Positions 1-8,867 of a stretch of 64,000 nucleotides of DNA are shown in pieces (the stretch's first letter is position 1; the number at the start of each line of letters is the position of its first letter). The notes under the pieces are model-generated. The model was not told the origin of the DNA and did not search any database. It worked only from the letters and a program-made list of their open reading frames with translations. The DNA is from Lachnospiraceae bacterium. GTDB taxonomy: Bacteria > Bacillota > Clostridia > Lachnospirales > Lachnospiraceae. Location of the stretch: contig SVFF01000005.1 of the NCBI GenBank assembly GCA_015057005.1, positions 62,001 to 126,000 of the forward strand. The letters run 5' to 3'. The translations under genes were made by a program, and so were the position numbers.

Positions 1-2
1 CA

Positions 3-440
3 CCTTACGGTCATCTGGTGACCAAGGCAATTCATGAGAAGCACACCCACAAGGAGTATATCGGTGTGGATGCCTGCGCGGTAGACCTGATGAGACCTGC
101 CATGTATGGCGCTTACCACCATATCACGGTACTTGGTAAGGAGGACGCTCCCTGCGACCATATGTATGATGTGACAGGGTCTCTGTGCGAAAATAACGAT
201 AAGTTTGCCATCGACAGAATGCTTCCTGCTATCGACAAGGGAGATTATCTGGTGATCCACGATACCGGTGCCCACGGCTATGCTATGGGTTACAATTACA
301 ACGGTAAATTAAAGTCCGCAGAGCTCTTATTAAAAGAGGACGGCAGTGTGGAGCTGATCCGCAGAGCGGAAACCCCCAAGGACTATTTTGCAACCTTCGA
401 TTGCTTTGCTATTTTCGATAAGCTGCAGAAGGAGATGTGA
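3..440 (+). CDS. lysA: Diaminopimelate decarboxylase, C-terminal part (5' end outside window)
   Basis: The frame is already open at the window edge and has no start codon inside, so only about 145 C-terminal residues are seen. The fragment matches the C-terminal beta-barrel of PLP-dependent meso-diaminopimelate decarboxylases: the CAVDLMRPAMYGAYHHI stretch, the late 'VTGSLCENNDKFA' segment with its active-site cysteine, and a GAHGYAMGYNYNG block that carries the substrate- and PLP-contacting tyrosine. The enzyme makes L-lysine from meso-DAP in the cytoplasm. It ends 32 bases before the next start codon on the same strand. The aspartate-family operon 5.5 kb downstream supplies the same pathway. 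Family assignment is fairly firm; the catalytic lysine lies outside the window. Confidence 0.85.
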   Translation, partial: PYGHLVTKAIHEKHTHKEYIGVDACAVDLMRPAMYGAYHHITVLGKEDAPCDHMYDVTGSLCENNDKFAIDRMLPAIDKGDYLVIHDTGAHGYAMGYNYNGKLKSAELLLKEDGSVELIRRAETPKDYFATFDCFAIFDKLQKEM

Positions 441-472
441 TTTTTTAGCGGGGCTTTGAATTGGAGGTTAAT

Positions 473-3400
473 ATGAATAAGCAGGTAAAGAGATTGGATA
501 AAAAATTCTGGGCAGCAATGGTACTGTTCGGACTGATCGGACAGGTGGCCTGGGTGGTAGAAAATATGTATCTGAACGTATTTATTTACAAAATGTTCCG
601 GGCTTCTGCGGCGGATATTTCCCTGATGGTCAGTGCCAGTGCAGTTGCCGCTACGGTGACCACCATACTGATGGGAGCATTGTCCGATCGTGTGGGCAAA
701 CGCAAACTATTTATCTGCGGAGGGTATCTCATCTGGGGTATTACCATATTGGGATTTGCACTGGTGCGGATGGATGTGCTGACGCCTCTGTGCGGCAGCG
801 CGGCTGAGGCCGCAGCCTTGGGGGTAAATCTGGTGATCCTTCTGGACTGCGTCATGACCTTCTTTGGTTCCACGGCCAACGACGCAGCTTACAATGCCTG
901 GCTGACGGAAATGGGAGATGATTCCAGCCGTGGCAGGATTGAAGGTATTAATGCCATGATGCCTTTGTTGGCTATTTTAGTAGTCTTCGGCGGCTTTATG
1001 GGCTTCAATCTGGATCTGGCGGAAAGCTGGACGGTTATTTACTGCATTATCGGCGGTATTGTGCTGGTGATCGGCGTGCTGGGATTTTTCCTGATTGATG
1101 AAGGGCCCGGGCACAAAGGGGCAGGGGGTGCAATCGGCAGTATCGAAGCAGGTCGTCATACAGGATGTGGTAATGATGAAGGAATTTCCGAAAAGTCTGA
1201 GTCATACTGGGCCAATGTGATCTACAGCTTCCGTCTCTCTACCGTAAAAGCCAACAAACTCCTTTACGCCATCGTAGGTGCCTTCGCCTTGTTCGGCATT
1301 TCTATTCAGATTTTTATGCCTTATCTGATCGTTTATTACGAGAAGAGTCTGGCTATGAGCAATTATGTGCTGGTGCTGGCTCCGGCCATTATCCTGGCGG
1401 CAGTGTTTACTGCTGTGTATGGCAAGTTTTACGATCAGCTGGGCTTTCAAAAGAGTATCATTCCCGCTATCGGTATTTTGGTGGCCGGTTACGTGATTTT
1501 GTATTTCAGTGTGAGCATGGTCCCTGTGTTTGTGGGGTCTCTTCTTATGATGTGCGGTTATCTTTCCGGTATGGCAGTATTTGGTGCTGTGATCAGGGAG
1601 CGGATTCCGGAGCAGATGGAAGGACGGTTCCAGGGGCTTCGCATTATCGGCCAGGTGCTGATTCCCGGTGTGATCGGGCCTGCTGCAGGCGCATGGGTGC
1701 TGAGGGATGCGGTGCAGATCGAGAATCAGGATGGTACTTTTTCTTTCCTGCCTGACAAGGGGATCTGGTCTGCGGCAACAGTGGCAATCCTGGTGCTGGC
1801 GGCAGCTCTCTGGGCAATTTTCCGAATGATCCGCAATGGTCATTATGATCTGTGGACGGAGGCGGGAGAAAGATGCAGAGATGCCATGAGTATGCCGGAA
1901 CGGAAATGCAGTTTGGCAGATGATGCAGCGCAGGCGGATCGTGTGACGCCCTGGAAGCATCATCCCCGTCCCCAGATGAAGCGAGAGCATTTTGTTGTAT
2001 TACATAATAATTGGAAATTAAACGGTCAGGACATAACCATGCCTTATCCGCCCCAGTCCCTGTTGTCCGGATATGGTAAAAAGGTGGGGAAGGAGCTTTT
2101 CTATGAAACCTTCTTTACGGTACCGGCGGATTTTACCAAGGAGCGTATTCTGCTTCATTTCGGGGCTGTGGACCAGATTGCAGAGGTGTGGGTGAACGGA
2201 CAGTTTGTGGGAAAACACGAGGGCGGTTACCTGGCATTTACCTTTGATATTACAAATGTTGTGAAACGTGACAGCGGGAATACGTTGACTGTGAAAGTCA
2301 CCGACACATTATCTCATAAGTACCCCTACGGAAAGCAGAGTTACAAACGTGGCGGGATGTGGTATACTCCTGTCAGCGGCATTTGGCAGAGTGTGTGGCT
2401 GGAGAATGTGCCTGCGGAGTATATTGAGAATATTGTGATCAAGCCCGATTTAGAGGGAATTGATATCTGCGTGAAATGTGGCAGAGAAGGTTTGGCAGAT
2501 GATAGTGCCAGCAACCAGGTGGCGGACAAAGATCCGGAAGTATCTGCAACGGGTTTCCGGGTACAGATCACCTTACATAACGGTGAGATATTTGAACAGT
2601 CCTTTGGGGGAAATGCAGGCCGCATACAGTTAAAAGATCATGTGGGCCGGGAGGGAGTACCTTACCAGCCCAGATTATGGTCCTGTGAGGATCCCTATCT
2701 GTATTCCATGAAGATTATCACAGAATATGATCATGTGGAGAGTTATTTTGCCCTGCGCACCATTTCCGTTCAGAATGTACAGGGCATCAATCGGGTGTGC
2801 CTGAATGACAAGCCGGTTTTCCTGCACGGTGTGCTGGATCAGGGATATTTCCCGGATGGCATCTACCTGCCGGCAGAGGCCGAAGAATACCGGCGTGATG
2901 TGCTCCGCATGAAGGAACTGGGATTTAATTTCCTGCGAAAGCACATTAAAGTGGAGCCGGAAGCCTTTTATTATTACTGCGACAAGCACGGCATGCTGGT
3001 GATGCAGGATATGGTGAACAGCGGAGGATATTCTTTTATCGGCGATACGGCTCTGCCCACCATTGGCATGAAGAAGCGCAGGGATACCGGCGGCGTGTCA
3101 GGCTTCCGGAAAGAATTTTTCGTAAAGCATACGGAGGATACTATCCGTCAGCTGTACAATCATCCCTGTATCATCGCCTACACCATCTTTAATGAGGGCT
3201 GGGGACAGTTTGAAAGCAACCGGATGTATGATCTGGTAAAAGAACTGGATGACAGCCGCCTGATCGATTCCACTTCCGGGTGGTTTTGGCAGGAAAAGAA
3301 TGATTTCGACAGTGAACATATTTATTTTAAAGTAATTGCCTTGGATGTGAAGGAGCGCCCTCTCTTTGTATCAGAATGCGGCGGTTACAGCCGCATGGTG

Positions 3401-3676
3401 GAGGGGCACCATTACAGCAAATACAATACTTACGGTTACGGCAGCGCCGGAGATGAAGCAGAATTGACGGAGCGGATTGCGCAAATGTACCGGGGCATGA
3501 TCCTGCCGGGTATCCCCAAGGGAGTCTGCGGCTGCGTATACACCCAGCTTTCCGATGTGGAGGATGAGGTGAATGGCCTTTATACCTACGACCGTAAGGT
3601 ATGTAAGGTGGAGAAGGGCAGGATGCAGGAAATTGCAGAAGAGATCAGAACTGCCATAATGCACAAAGAACTTTAA
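473..3676 (+). CDS. MFS sugar transporter fused to a glycoside hydrolase family 2 enzyme
   Basis: One uninterrupted frame of 1067 residues. I start at ATG 473 because GGAGG sits just upstream; the in-frame TTG at 461 lies before that site. Residues about 10-450 form a 12-helix major-facilitator transporter, with a typical SDRVGKRK loop between helices 2 and 3. A hydrophilic linker (about 455-500) leads to a GH2 sugar-binding domain, an immunoglobulin-like domain and a TIM barrel. The GH2 acid/base is Glu908 in 'FNEGWG' and the nucleophile is probably Glu968 in 'VSECGG'. GH2 enzymes act as beta-galactosidases, beta-glucuronidases or beta-mannosidases; I cannot choose. The natural reading is an importer with its hydrolase attached on the cytoplasmic side. 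It lies 53 bases before a GH92 gene, so a glycan-use pair is likely. A fusion like this is unusual; no frameshift is evident. Confidence 0.85.
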   Translation: MNKQVKRLDKKFWAAMVLFGLIGQVAWVVENMYLNVFIYKMFRASAADISLMVSASAVAATVTTILMGALSDRVGKRKLFICGGYLIWGITILGFALVRMDVLTPLCGSAAEAAALGVNLVILLDCVMTFFGSTANDAAYNAWLTEMGDDSSRGRIEGINAMMPLLAILVVFGGFMGFNLDLAESWTVIYCIIGGIVLVIGVLGFFLIDEGPGHKGAGGAIGSIEAGRHTGCGNDEGISEKSESYWANVIYSFRLSTVKANKLLYAIVGAFALFGISIQIFMPYLIVYYEKSLAMSNYVLVLAPAIILAAVFTAVYGKFYDQLGFQKSIIPAIGILVAGYVILYFSVSMVPVFVGSLLMMCGYLSGMAVFGAVIRERIPEQMEGRFQGLRIIGQVLIPGVIGPAAGAWVLRDAVQIENQDGTFSFLPDKGIWSAATVAILVLAAALWAIFRMIRNGHYDLWTEAGERCRDAMSMPERKCSLADDAAQADRVTPWKHHPRPQMKREHFVVLHNNWKLNGQDITMPYPPQSLLSGYGKKVGKELFYETFFTVPADFTKERILLHFGAVDQIAEVWVNGQFVGKHEGGYLAFTFDITNVVKRDSGNTLTVKVTDTLSHKYPYGKQSYKRGGMWYTPVSGIWQSVWLENVPAEYIENIVIKPDLEGIDICVKCGREGLADDSASNQVADKDPEVSATGFRVQITLHNGEIFEQSFGGNAGRIQLKDHVGREGVPYQPRLWSCEDPYLYSMKIITEYDHVESYFALRTISVQNVQGINRVCLNDKPVFLHGVLDQGYFPDGIYLPAEAEEYRRDVLRMKELGFNFLRKHIKVEPEAFYYYCDKHGMLVMQDMVNSGGYSFIGDTALPTIGMKKRRDTGGVSGFRKEFFVKHTEDTIRQLYNHPCIIAYTIFNEGWGQFESNRMYDLVKELDDSRLIDSTSGWFWQEKNDFDSEHIYFKVIALDVKERPLFVSECGGYSRMVEGHHYSKYNTYGYGSAGDEAELTERIAQMYRGMILPGIPKGVCGCVYTQLSDVEDEVNGLYTYDRKVCKVEKGRMQEIAEEIRTAIMHKEL

Positions 3677-3729
3677 ACAAAAGAGTAATTACGTGTGAGA
3701 AAACGTGACATAAATACAGGGAGGTCTAT

Positions 3730-5802
3730 ATGAACTACTTACAGTATGTAAACATCAAACAGGGTACCAAATCATCCAGACGTTTTTCCCAGGGCAACAC
3801 ATCCGCCCTTGTGCAGCGTCCCTTTGGTTTTGCAAGCTTTACACTGCAGACGGACAGCACCAGAGGTCCCTGGTTCTATCATCCGGAGGATCATTCCCTG
3901 GAGGGTATCCGGCTGACCCATCAGCCCAGTCCCTGGATCGGTGAGCACGGAGCCATTGTAATGCAGCCCCAGATCGAGACACCCAGAGGCAATACCTGGA
4001 CCCGCTGGTCCGGCATTGATCCCAAAGCAGTGACCCTGGAGCCCCATTATATGGGTGTTTTCTTAAAGCGTTCCCGCTGCTTGTTTGAACTGACTCCCAC
4101 AGAGTACGGCGCTCTGGTGGAACTGGATTTTGAGCGTGAAAGCGATAAATATTTCTCTGTGCTGCCTGTGAAAGGCGAGTGCAGCTATCAGTATGATGCA
4201 GAAAACAACCGCCTGTATGTGAGCACCGACGGCAATGATCTGGATAAGTATGATGACGGTGTGTTGAAGGCATATTTTGTATTCCAGTTTGACGAGGATA
4301 CAGTAGATCCGGAAAAGACCCTCATCGGCAATGTGAAAGAGGACACCAGTGAACCGGGAACCGCTATTACCGGCGAGAACACTTGCATCCACTTGTACTT
4401 GAAAAAGCAGAAAGTGGAAGTAAAGTTGGCAACTTCCTTTATCAGCTGTGAACAGGCCCTGCAGAATCTGAAAAATGATAGCACCTACGCAGACTTTGCA
4501 CAGTTAAAAGAAGAAAACGCTGCACTTTGGAATTCCTACCTGAGTAAGATTGAGGTGGAAGGAGATGCAGCCAAGATGAAGGCATTCTACAGCTGTATGT
4601 ACAGAGCATTCCTGTTCCCCCATAAGGCTTATGAACTGGATGCAGAGGGCAAGCCCGTGCACTTTGCTCCCTGCGACGGTACCGTAAAGGCGGGGTACAG
4701 ATACACGGACAATGGTTTCTGGGATACTTACAGGACCGTTTATCCCTTCTTCTCCATTGTAGCACCTAAGGAGTGTGCAGAAATGCTGGAAGGCTTTATC
4801 CAGGATTACAAGGACGGTGGCTGGCTTCCCTGCTGGACTGCCGGTGATGCCAAGAACTGTATGCCCAGCACGGCAATGGACATTGTGATCGCAGATGCAG
4901 CTGCTAAGGGAATCCTGTTAGGTGAACTGTTAGAGACTGCTTTTGCGGGTATGGAGCGCAATGCCAACGAGAAATCCCCCAAGGCTGCGTACGGCAGAGA
5001 GGGCGTTGCGGAATACCTGGAATTAAATTATGTTCCCTGTGACAAGTGCAGGGAGAGCGTGAACCTGACCCTGGATGCCGCCTATTGTGATTACTGCCTG
5101 GCAGTGGTGGCAGATATCCTGGGTTATGAGGATAAGAAAGAAAAATATCTGGCGAGAGCCAAGAATTATAAGAATATTTTTGATGCCGAGACCGGTTTCA
5201 TGCGGGCAAAGGATACCCGGGGACATTTCAATCCCGATTTTGATCCCATCAAATGGGGCGGTGATTACACCGAGGCGGCTGCTTGGCAGACAACCTTTGC
5301 GGTACAGCATGATATCGAAGGGCTGGCAGAATTGTACGGCGGCAGAGAGGGTCTGGTAAAGAAGCTGGATGATTTCTTTGCGGCACCTGTGGATTACCGT
5401 GTGGGCGGTTATGGTTTCGAGATTCACGAAATGACAGAAATGGCAGCCTGCGATTGGGGCCAGTGCGCCATCTCCAACCAGCCCAGCTTCCATATTCCTT
5501 TCATGTACGCCTACCTGGGAGAGACAGCAAAAGCGGATCGCTGGCTTGCAAAGATCTGTGCGGAAGGATTTTCCGGCGAGGACGACGGTTATCCCGGAGA
5601 CGAGGACAACGGTACTACCGCCATTTGGTACATTTTCACCCAGATCGGCCTGTATCCCATCTGTCCCGGCAAGGCAGAGTATGTGAAGACCACTCCTATG
5701 GTAAGCAATATTAAGGTGTTGGGCAAGGAATTGGATCTGCAGGGTGATGATGTGATGATTTCCCATCAGGATCTGATGGCAAAAATTACGGGCAAAAATT
5801 AA
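3730..5802 (+). CDS. GH92 family alpha-mannosidase, cytoplasmic
   Basis: A 690-residue protein with no signal peptide, started at ATG 3730 behind a GGGAGG site. The N-terminal half is the beta-sandwich and the C-terminal half the (alpha/alpha)6 barrel of GH92 calcium-dependent exo-alpha-mannosidases. Diagnostic stretches are 'DNGFWDTYRTVYPFF', 'GGWLPCWTAGD', the acidic 'GDEDNG' near residues 623-628 and 'GLYPICPG'. Family members mostly remove alpha-1,2-, alpha-1,3- or alpha-1,4-mannose from N-glycans or mannans. Many Bacteroides versions are secreted; absence of an export signal here fits hydrolysis of imported oligosaccharides and the neighbouring transporter-GH2 fusion, with which it is probably co-transcribed. 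Linkage specificity cannot be read from sequence. Confidence 0.85.
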   Translation: MNYLQYVNIKQGTKSSRRFSQGNTSALVQRPFGFASFTLQTDSTRGPWFYHPEDHSLEGIRLTHQPSPWIGEHGAIVMQPQIETPRGNTWTRWSGIDPKAVTLEPHYMGVFLKRSRCLFELTPTEYGALVELDFERESDKYFSVLPVKGECSYQYDAENNRLYVSTDGNDLDKYDDGVLKAYFVFQFDEDTVDPEKTLIGNVKEDTSEPGTAITGENTCIHLYLKKQKVEVKLATSFISCEQALQNLKNDSTYADFAQLKEENAALWNSYLSKIEVEGDAAKMKAFYSCMYRAFLFPHKAYELDAEGKPVHFAPCDGTVKAGYRYTDNGFWDTYRTVYPFFSIVAPKECAEMLEGFIQDYKDGGWLPCWTAGDAKNCMPSTAMDIVIADAAAKGILLGELLETAFAGMERNANEKSPKAAYGREGVAEYLELNYVPCDKCRESVNLTLDAAYCDYCLAVVADILGYEDKKEKYLARAKNYKNIFDAETGFMRAKDTRGHFNPDFDPIKWGGDYTEAAAWQTTFAVQHDIEGLAELYGGREGLVKKLDDFFAAPVDYRVGGYGFEIHEMTEMAACDWGQCAISNQPSFHIPFMYAYLGETAKADRWLAKICAEGFSGEDDGYPGDEDNGTTAIWYIFTQIGLYPICPGKAEYVKTTPMVSNIKVLGKELDLQGDDVMISHQDLMAKITGKN

Positions 5803-5825
5803 ATAAATTCTGTTGGAAAAAAGGC

Positions 5826-5854
5826 TTGCCTTTAGCGATTTATTGTGTTAAAAT
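5826..5854 (+). promoter_or_regulatory. Sigma-A type promoter of the homoserine operon
   Basis: TTGCCT at 5826-5831 and TAAAAT at 5849-5854 are separated by 17 bases, a close match to the housekeeping consensus. They lie about 70 bases upstream of the ACT-domain gene. No terminator is evident between the GH92 gene and this site, so read-through is possible too. Confidence 0.6.
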
Positions 5855-5868
5855 ATCGTTCAACGACA

Positions 5869-5907
5869 GACAAGTGTCCGCTGGGAGAAAACACCGGCGG
5901 ATTTGTC
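5869..5907 (+). promoter_or_regulatory. Leader hairpin in the 5' UTR of the homoserine operon
   Basis: GACAA at 5869-5873 pairs with TTGTC at 5903-5907, and inside it TCCGCTGG pairs with CCGGCGGA (one G-U), giving a stable two-part stem. It sits between the predicted transcription start and the first codon. There is no T-run after it, so it is not an obvious terminator, and it is far too short for a lysine riboswitch or a T-box. It could affect translation or mRNA stability; function unknown. Confidence 0.35.
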
Positions 5908-5926
5908 ATAGTAATGGAAAGTGTGA

Positions 5927-6376
5927 ATGGATATGGGTGAGGTAAACAAATACTTTGTGGTAAAACAAAGAGCAGTGCCGGATGTACTGTTAAAGGTAAT
6001 GGAGGCCAAGCGGCTTCTGGAGACGGAAAAGGTGATGACGATACAGGAGGCAACAGATGCAGTAGGCATCAGCAGGAGTTCCTTCTACAAATACAAGGAT
6101 GACATCTTCCAGTTCCACGATAACACTCAGGGAACCACCATCACTTTGACATTTCAGATCGACGATGAGCCGGGACTTTTGTCGGATGTGTTGAAGATCA
6201 TTGCAGAGTGTCACGGCAATATCCTGACGATTCATCAGAGTATTCCTATCAATGGTGTGGCTTCCTTAAGTCTCAGTATTCAGGTGCTTCAGAGCACAGG
6301 GGATATCTCCCGAATGCTGGAACGTCTGGAGAGCAGAAAAGGGGTACGCTACGTAAAGCTATTAGCGAGGGACTAA
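5927..6376 (+). CDS. ACT domain protein of the UPF0735/PheB type
   Basis: A 149-residue protein. The first 60 residues are a small helical segment including 'AVGISRSSFYKYKDDIF', which resembles a helix-turn-helix. Residues about 70-148 form an ACT amino-acid-binding domain ('LTFQIDDEPGLLSDVLKIIAE' region). Members of this family (annotated PheB or UPF0735) commonly precede hom in Clostridia and are thought to sense an aspartate-family amino acid. Here it is first in a four-gene operon, and the downstream homoserine dehydrogenase lacks its own ACT extension, so a regulatory subunit or repressor role is a reasonable inference. A second ATG two codons later is an alternative start; no strong ribosome binding site separates them. 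Confidence 0.8.
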   Translation: MDMGEVNKYFVVKQRAVPDVLLKVMEAKRLLETEKVMTIQEATDAVGISRSSFYKYKDDIFQFHDNTQGTTITLTFQIDDEPGLLSDVLKIIAECHGNILTIHQSIPINGVASLSLSIQVLQSTGDISRMLERLESRKGVRYVKLLARD

Positions 6377-6398
6377 AAAGAAAGGCGGTAAATTTATC

Positions 6399-7607
6399 AT
6401 GATAAATATAGCAGTGTTAGGATACGGCACCGTAGGAAGCGGTGTGGTAAAGGTAATTGATATCAACGGAGAGGTGATTGCGAGAAATACAGGCCAGGAA
6501 GTGAATGTAAAATACATTTTGGATCTGCGTGATTTTCCCGGTGACCCTTTTGAATATAAAATCGTGCGTGATTTTGAGACGGTAATAAATGATCCTGAGA
6601 TAAAAGTAATGTGCGAAGTGATCGGCGGCGTGGGTAAAGCTTATGAATTTACACGCAGAGCATTGGAAAAGGGTATTTCCGTGTGTACTTCCAATAAGGA
6701 ACTGGTGGCAAAGCACGGCGCAGAACTGTTGGCACTGGCAAGAGAGAATAACTGCAGTTATCTGTTCGAAGCAAGCGTGGGCGGCGGTATTCCCATTATC
6801 CGTCCTATCATGGAAGCCCTTACTGCAGAGCGTATTGAATCGGTATCGGGTATTTTAAATGGTACCACCAACTACATTTTGACTAAAATGGAGCGTGAGG
6901 GCGCTGATTTTGCAGAAGTGCTGAAGGAGGCACAGGCAAAAGGCTACGCAGAGAACAACCCGGCAGCGGATATTGAAGGATACGACCCCTGCCGCAAGAT
7001 CGCCATTCTTTCTTCCCTGATGATGGGCAAGAATGTGGATTCCGAGAAGATTTATACAGAGGGAATTACCAAAGTGACAGCTGCTGATTTTGCTTATGCA
7101 AAAGAGGCCGGATATACCATCAAGCTTCTGGGACAGAGCAAGGCCCAGGGAGATGAAGTACTTGCAATGGTAGCGCCTTTTATGATCAGCAAAGATCATC
7201 CTTTGGCTATGGTGAACGATGTGTTCAACGGTATTTTCGTGACAGGAAATACTGTGGGAGATACCATGTATTACGGAAGAGGCGCAGGCAAGCTTCCCAC
7301 TGCAAGTGCCGTTGTGGCCGATGTCATTGAGTGTGCCAAGAATGTGGGACAGACCATTCCTTGTTTCTGGGATCAGGAGCAGGTGGCACTGGCTGATATC
7401 TCTCAAGTGGAATGGAAATATTTCCTGCGCGCCAAAGCATCTGCCAAAGCAGATGTGGAAGCTGCATTCCCCGGCGGCCGTGTGATTGCTGTGGAGGGCT
7501 GTGAGGATGAGTTCGGCTACATCACAGAGGCAATCGTGGAAAAAGATTTTGCAGAAAAATATGAGGCTCTGAGTGACAGCATTTTGAGCCGGATAAGGTT
7601 GGCATAA
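6399..7607 (+). CDS. hom: Homoserine dehydrogenase
   Basis: A 402-residue NAD(P)-dependent enzyme reducing aspartate semialdehyde to homoserine, the branch point to threonine and methionine. The N-terminal Rossmann motif 'GYGTVGSGVV', 'VCTSNKELVAKHG', the 'ASVGGGIPIIRPI' block and 'GILNGTTNYILTKM' are all present. Many bacterial enzymes end in an ACT domain (about 430 residues); this one stops before it, and a separate ACT protein is encoded 22 bases upstream. An AAAGGCGG site precedes the ATG. Only five bases separate it from the next gene, indicating one operon. Confidence 0.95.
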   Translation: MINIAVLGYGTVGSGVVKVIDINGEVIARNTGQEVNVKYILDLRDFPGDPFEYKIVRDFETVINDPEIKVMCEVIGGVGKAYEFTRRALEKGISVCTSNKELVAKHGAELLALARENNCSYLFEASVGGGIPIIRPIMEALTAERIESVSGILNGTTNYILTKMEREGADFAEVLKEAQAKGYAENNPAADIEGYDPCRKIAILSSLMMGKNVDSEKIYTEGITKVTAADFAYAKEAGYTIKLLGQSKAQGDEVLAMVAPFMISKDHPLAMVNDVFNGIFVTGNTVGDTMYYGRGAGKLPTASAVVADVIECAKNVGQTIPCFWDQEQVALADISQVEWKYFLRAKASAKADVEAAFPGGRVIAVEGCEDEFGYITEAIVEKDFAEKYEALSDSILSRIRLA

Positions 7608-7612
7608 TTATT

Positions 7613-8836
7613 ATGAAATATATTGTTATTTTAGGGGACGGCATGGCAGATGAGCCTATTCCGGCTCTGGAAGGCAAGACACCGTTGGAATATGCTGCAA
7701 CCCCTAATCTGGACAGATTAAGCAAATTGTCGGAAATCGGCATGGTACATACTGTTCCGGACGATATGAGTCCCGGATCGGACATTGCAAACCTGGCAGT
7801 GCTGGGATATGATCCCCAAAAATATTATTCCGGCCGGTCTCCCTTGGAGGCTTTGAGCATTGGCGTGGACATGAAGGAGACGGATGTGGCCCTTCGCTGC
7901 AATATTGTTACATTGTCCGAGGAAGATGTGCCCTTTGAGGAGAGAGTTATCATAGATCACAGTTCCGATGAGATCAGCACGGAGGATGCAGCAGTGCTTC
8001 TTAAGGAAGTGATGAAAGAACTGGCAAATGAGACTTATCAGTTTTATGTGGGTACCAGTTACCGTCACTGCATGATCTGGAATGGGGGCAGTGTGGTGAA
8101 GCTTACTGCACCTCATGATGTGCTGGGCAGCGTGATCAGGGAGCATTTACCTGAAGAACAGATACTTCTTGATATGATGAAGAGAAGCTTTGATATTTTG
8201 AAAGATCATCCTATCAACGTTAAGCGGAGAGAAGCGGGACTGCATCCTGCCAACTGCTGCTGGTTCTGGGGTGCCGGTACCAAGCCGACCCTTTCCTCCT
8301 TTGAGGAGAAGACCGGGAAAAGGGGCATGATGGTTTCCGCAGTAGACCTTTTGAAAGGAATTGCTGTAGGAGCCGGTATGGGCGTAGCCCTTGTGGAAGG
8401 TGCCAACGGAGGATTAAATACCAATTATGAGGGCAAGGCAGATGCAGCGGTGAAAGCACTGACAGAGGATGGTTATGATTTTGCCTATATACATGTGGAA
8501 GCGCCGGATGAGATGGGACACCAGGGCAGTGTGGAGCGCAAGGTGCAGGCCATCGGATATCTGGACAGCCGGGTGATCGGCCCCGTGGCAGAGAAGCTTG
8601 CGGCAAGCGGCGTGGATTACAGGATGCTGGTTCTCCCGGATCATCCCACCCCTATCAGGGTGCGCACCCACACAAGAGCAGCAGTTCCGTACCTTCTTTA
8701 CGACAGTACATGCCCGGCAAGACATGACTGGAATTACAATGAAAAAGAAGCCGCAGCAAGCGGGGAATTGGTGCTTCAGGGGCACAAATTGCTTGACAAA
8801 TTTCTACAACTTACATATGATGATACCATAGTCTAA
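7613..8836 (+). CDS. apgM-like phosphoglycerate mutase family protein, proposed homoserine kinase
   Basis: A 407-residue member of the alkaline-phosphatase-superfamily cofactor-independent phosphoglycerate mutases of archaeal type. The metal-binding 'GDGMAD' at the N-terminus, the 'SPGSDIANLAVLGYDP' segment holding the catalytic serine, 'HVEAPDEMGHQG' and 'LPDHPTP' are intact. No thrB-type homoserine kinase gene is in this operon, and the gene sits between hom and lysC. A recognised subfamily with exactly this context has been proposed to be an alternative homoserine kinase (TIGR02535); that is inference from gene order, not proof. A glycolytic mutase role remains possible. Confidence 0.8.
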   Translation: MKYIVILGDGMADEPIPALEGKTPLEYAATPNLDRLSKLSEIGMVHTVPDDMSPGSDIANLAVLGYDPQKYYSGRSPLEALSIGVDMKETDVALRCNIVTLSEEDVPFEERVIIDHSSDEISTEDAAVLLKEVMKELANETYQFYVGTSYRHCMIWNGGSVVKLTAPHDVLGSVIREHLPEEQILLDMMKRSFDILKDHPINVKRREAGLHPANCCWFWGAGTKPTLSSFEEKTGKRGMMVSAVDLLKGIAVGAGMGVALVEGANGGLNTNYEGKADAAVKALTEDGYDFAYIHVEAPDEMGHQGSVERKVQAIGYLDSRVIGPVAEKLAASGVDYRMLVLPDHPTPIRVRTHTRAAVPYLLYDSTCPARHDWNYNEKEAAASGELVLQGHKLLDKFLQLTYDDTIV

Positions 8837-8867
8837 AACAGACGTTTTTTGAGGAGAAGAAAAAATT

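Noticed and set aside
5803..5926. Lysine riboswitch or T-box ahead of the homoserine operon
   Set aside because: The leader is only about 65 bases after the predicted start, too short for either, and lacks a terminator with T-run.
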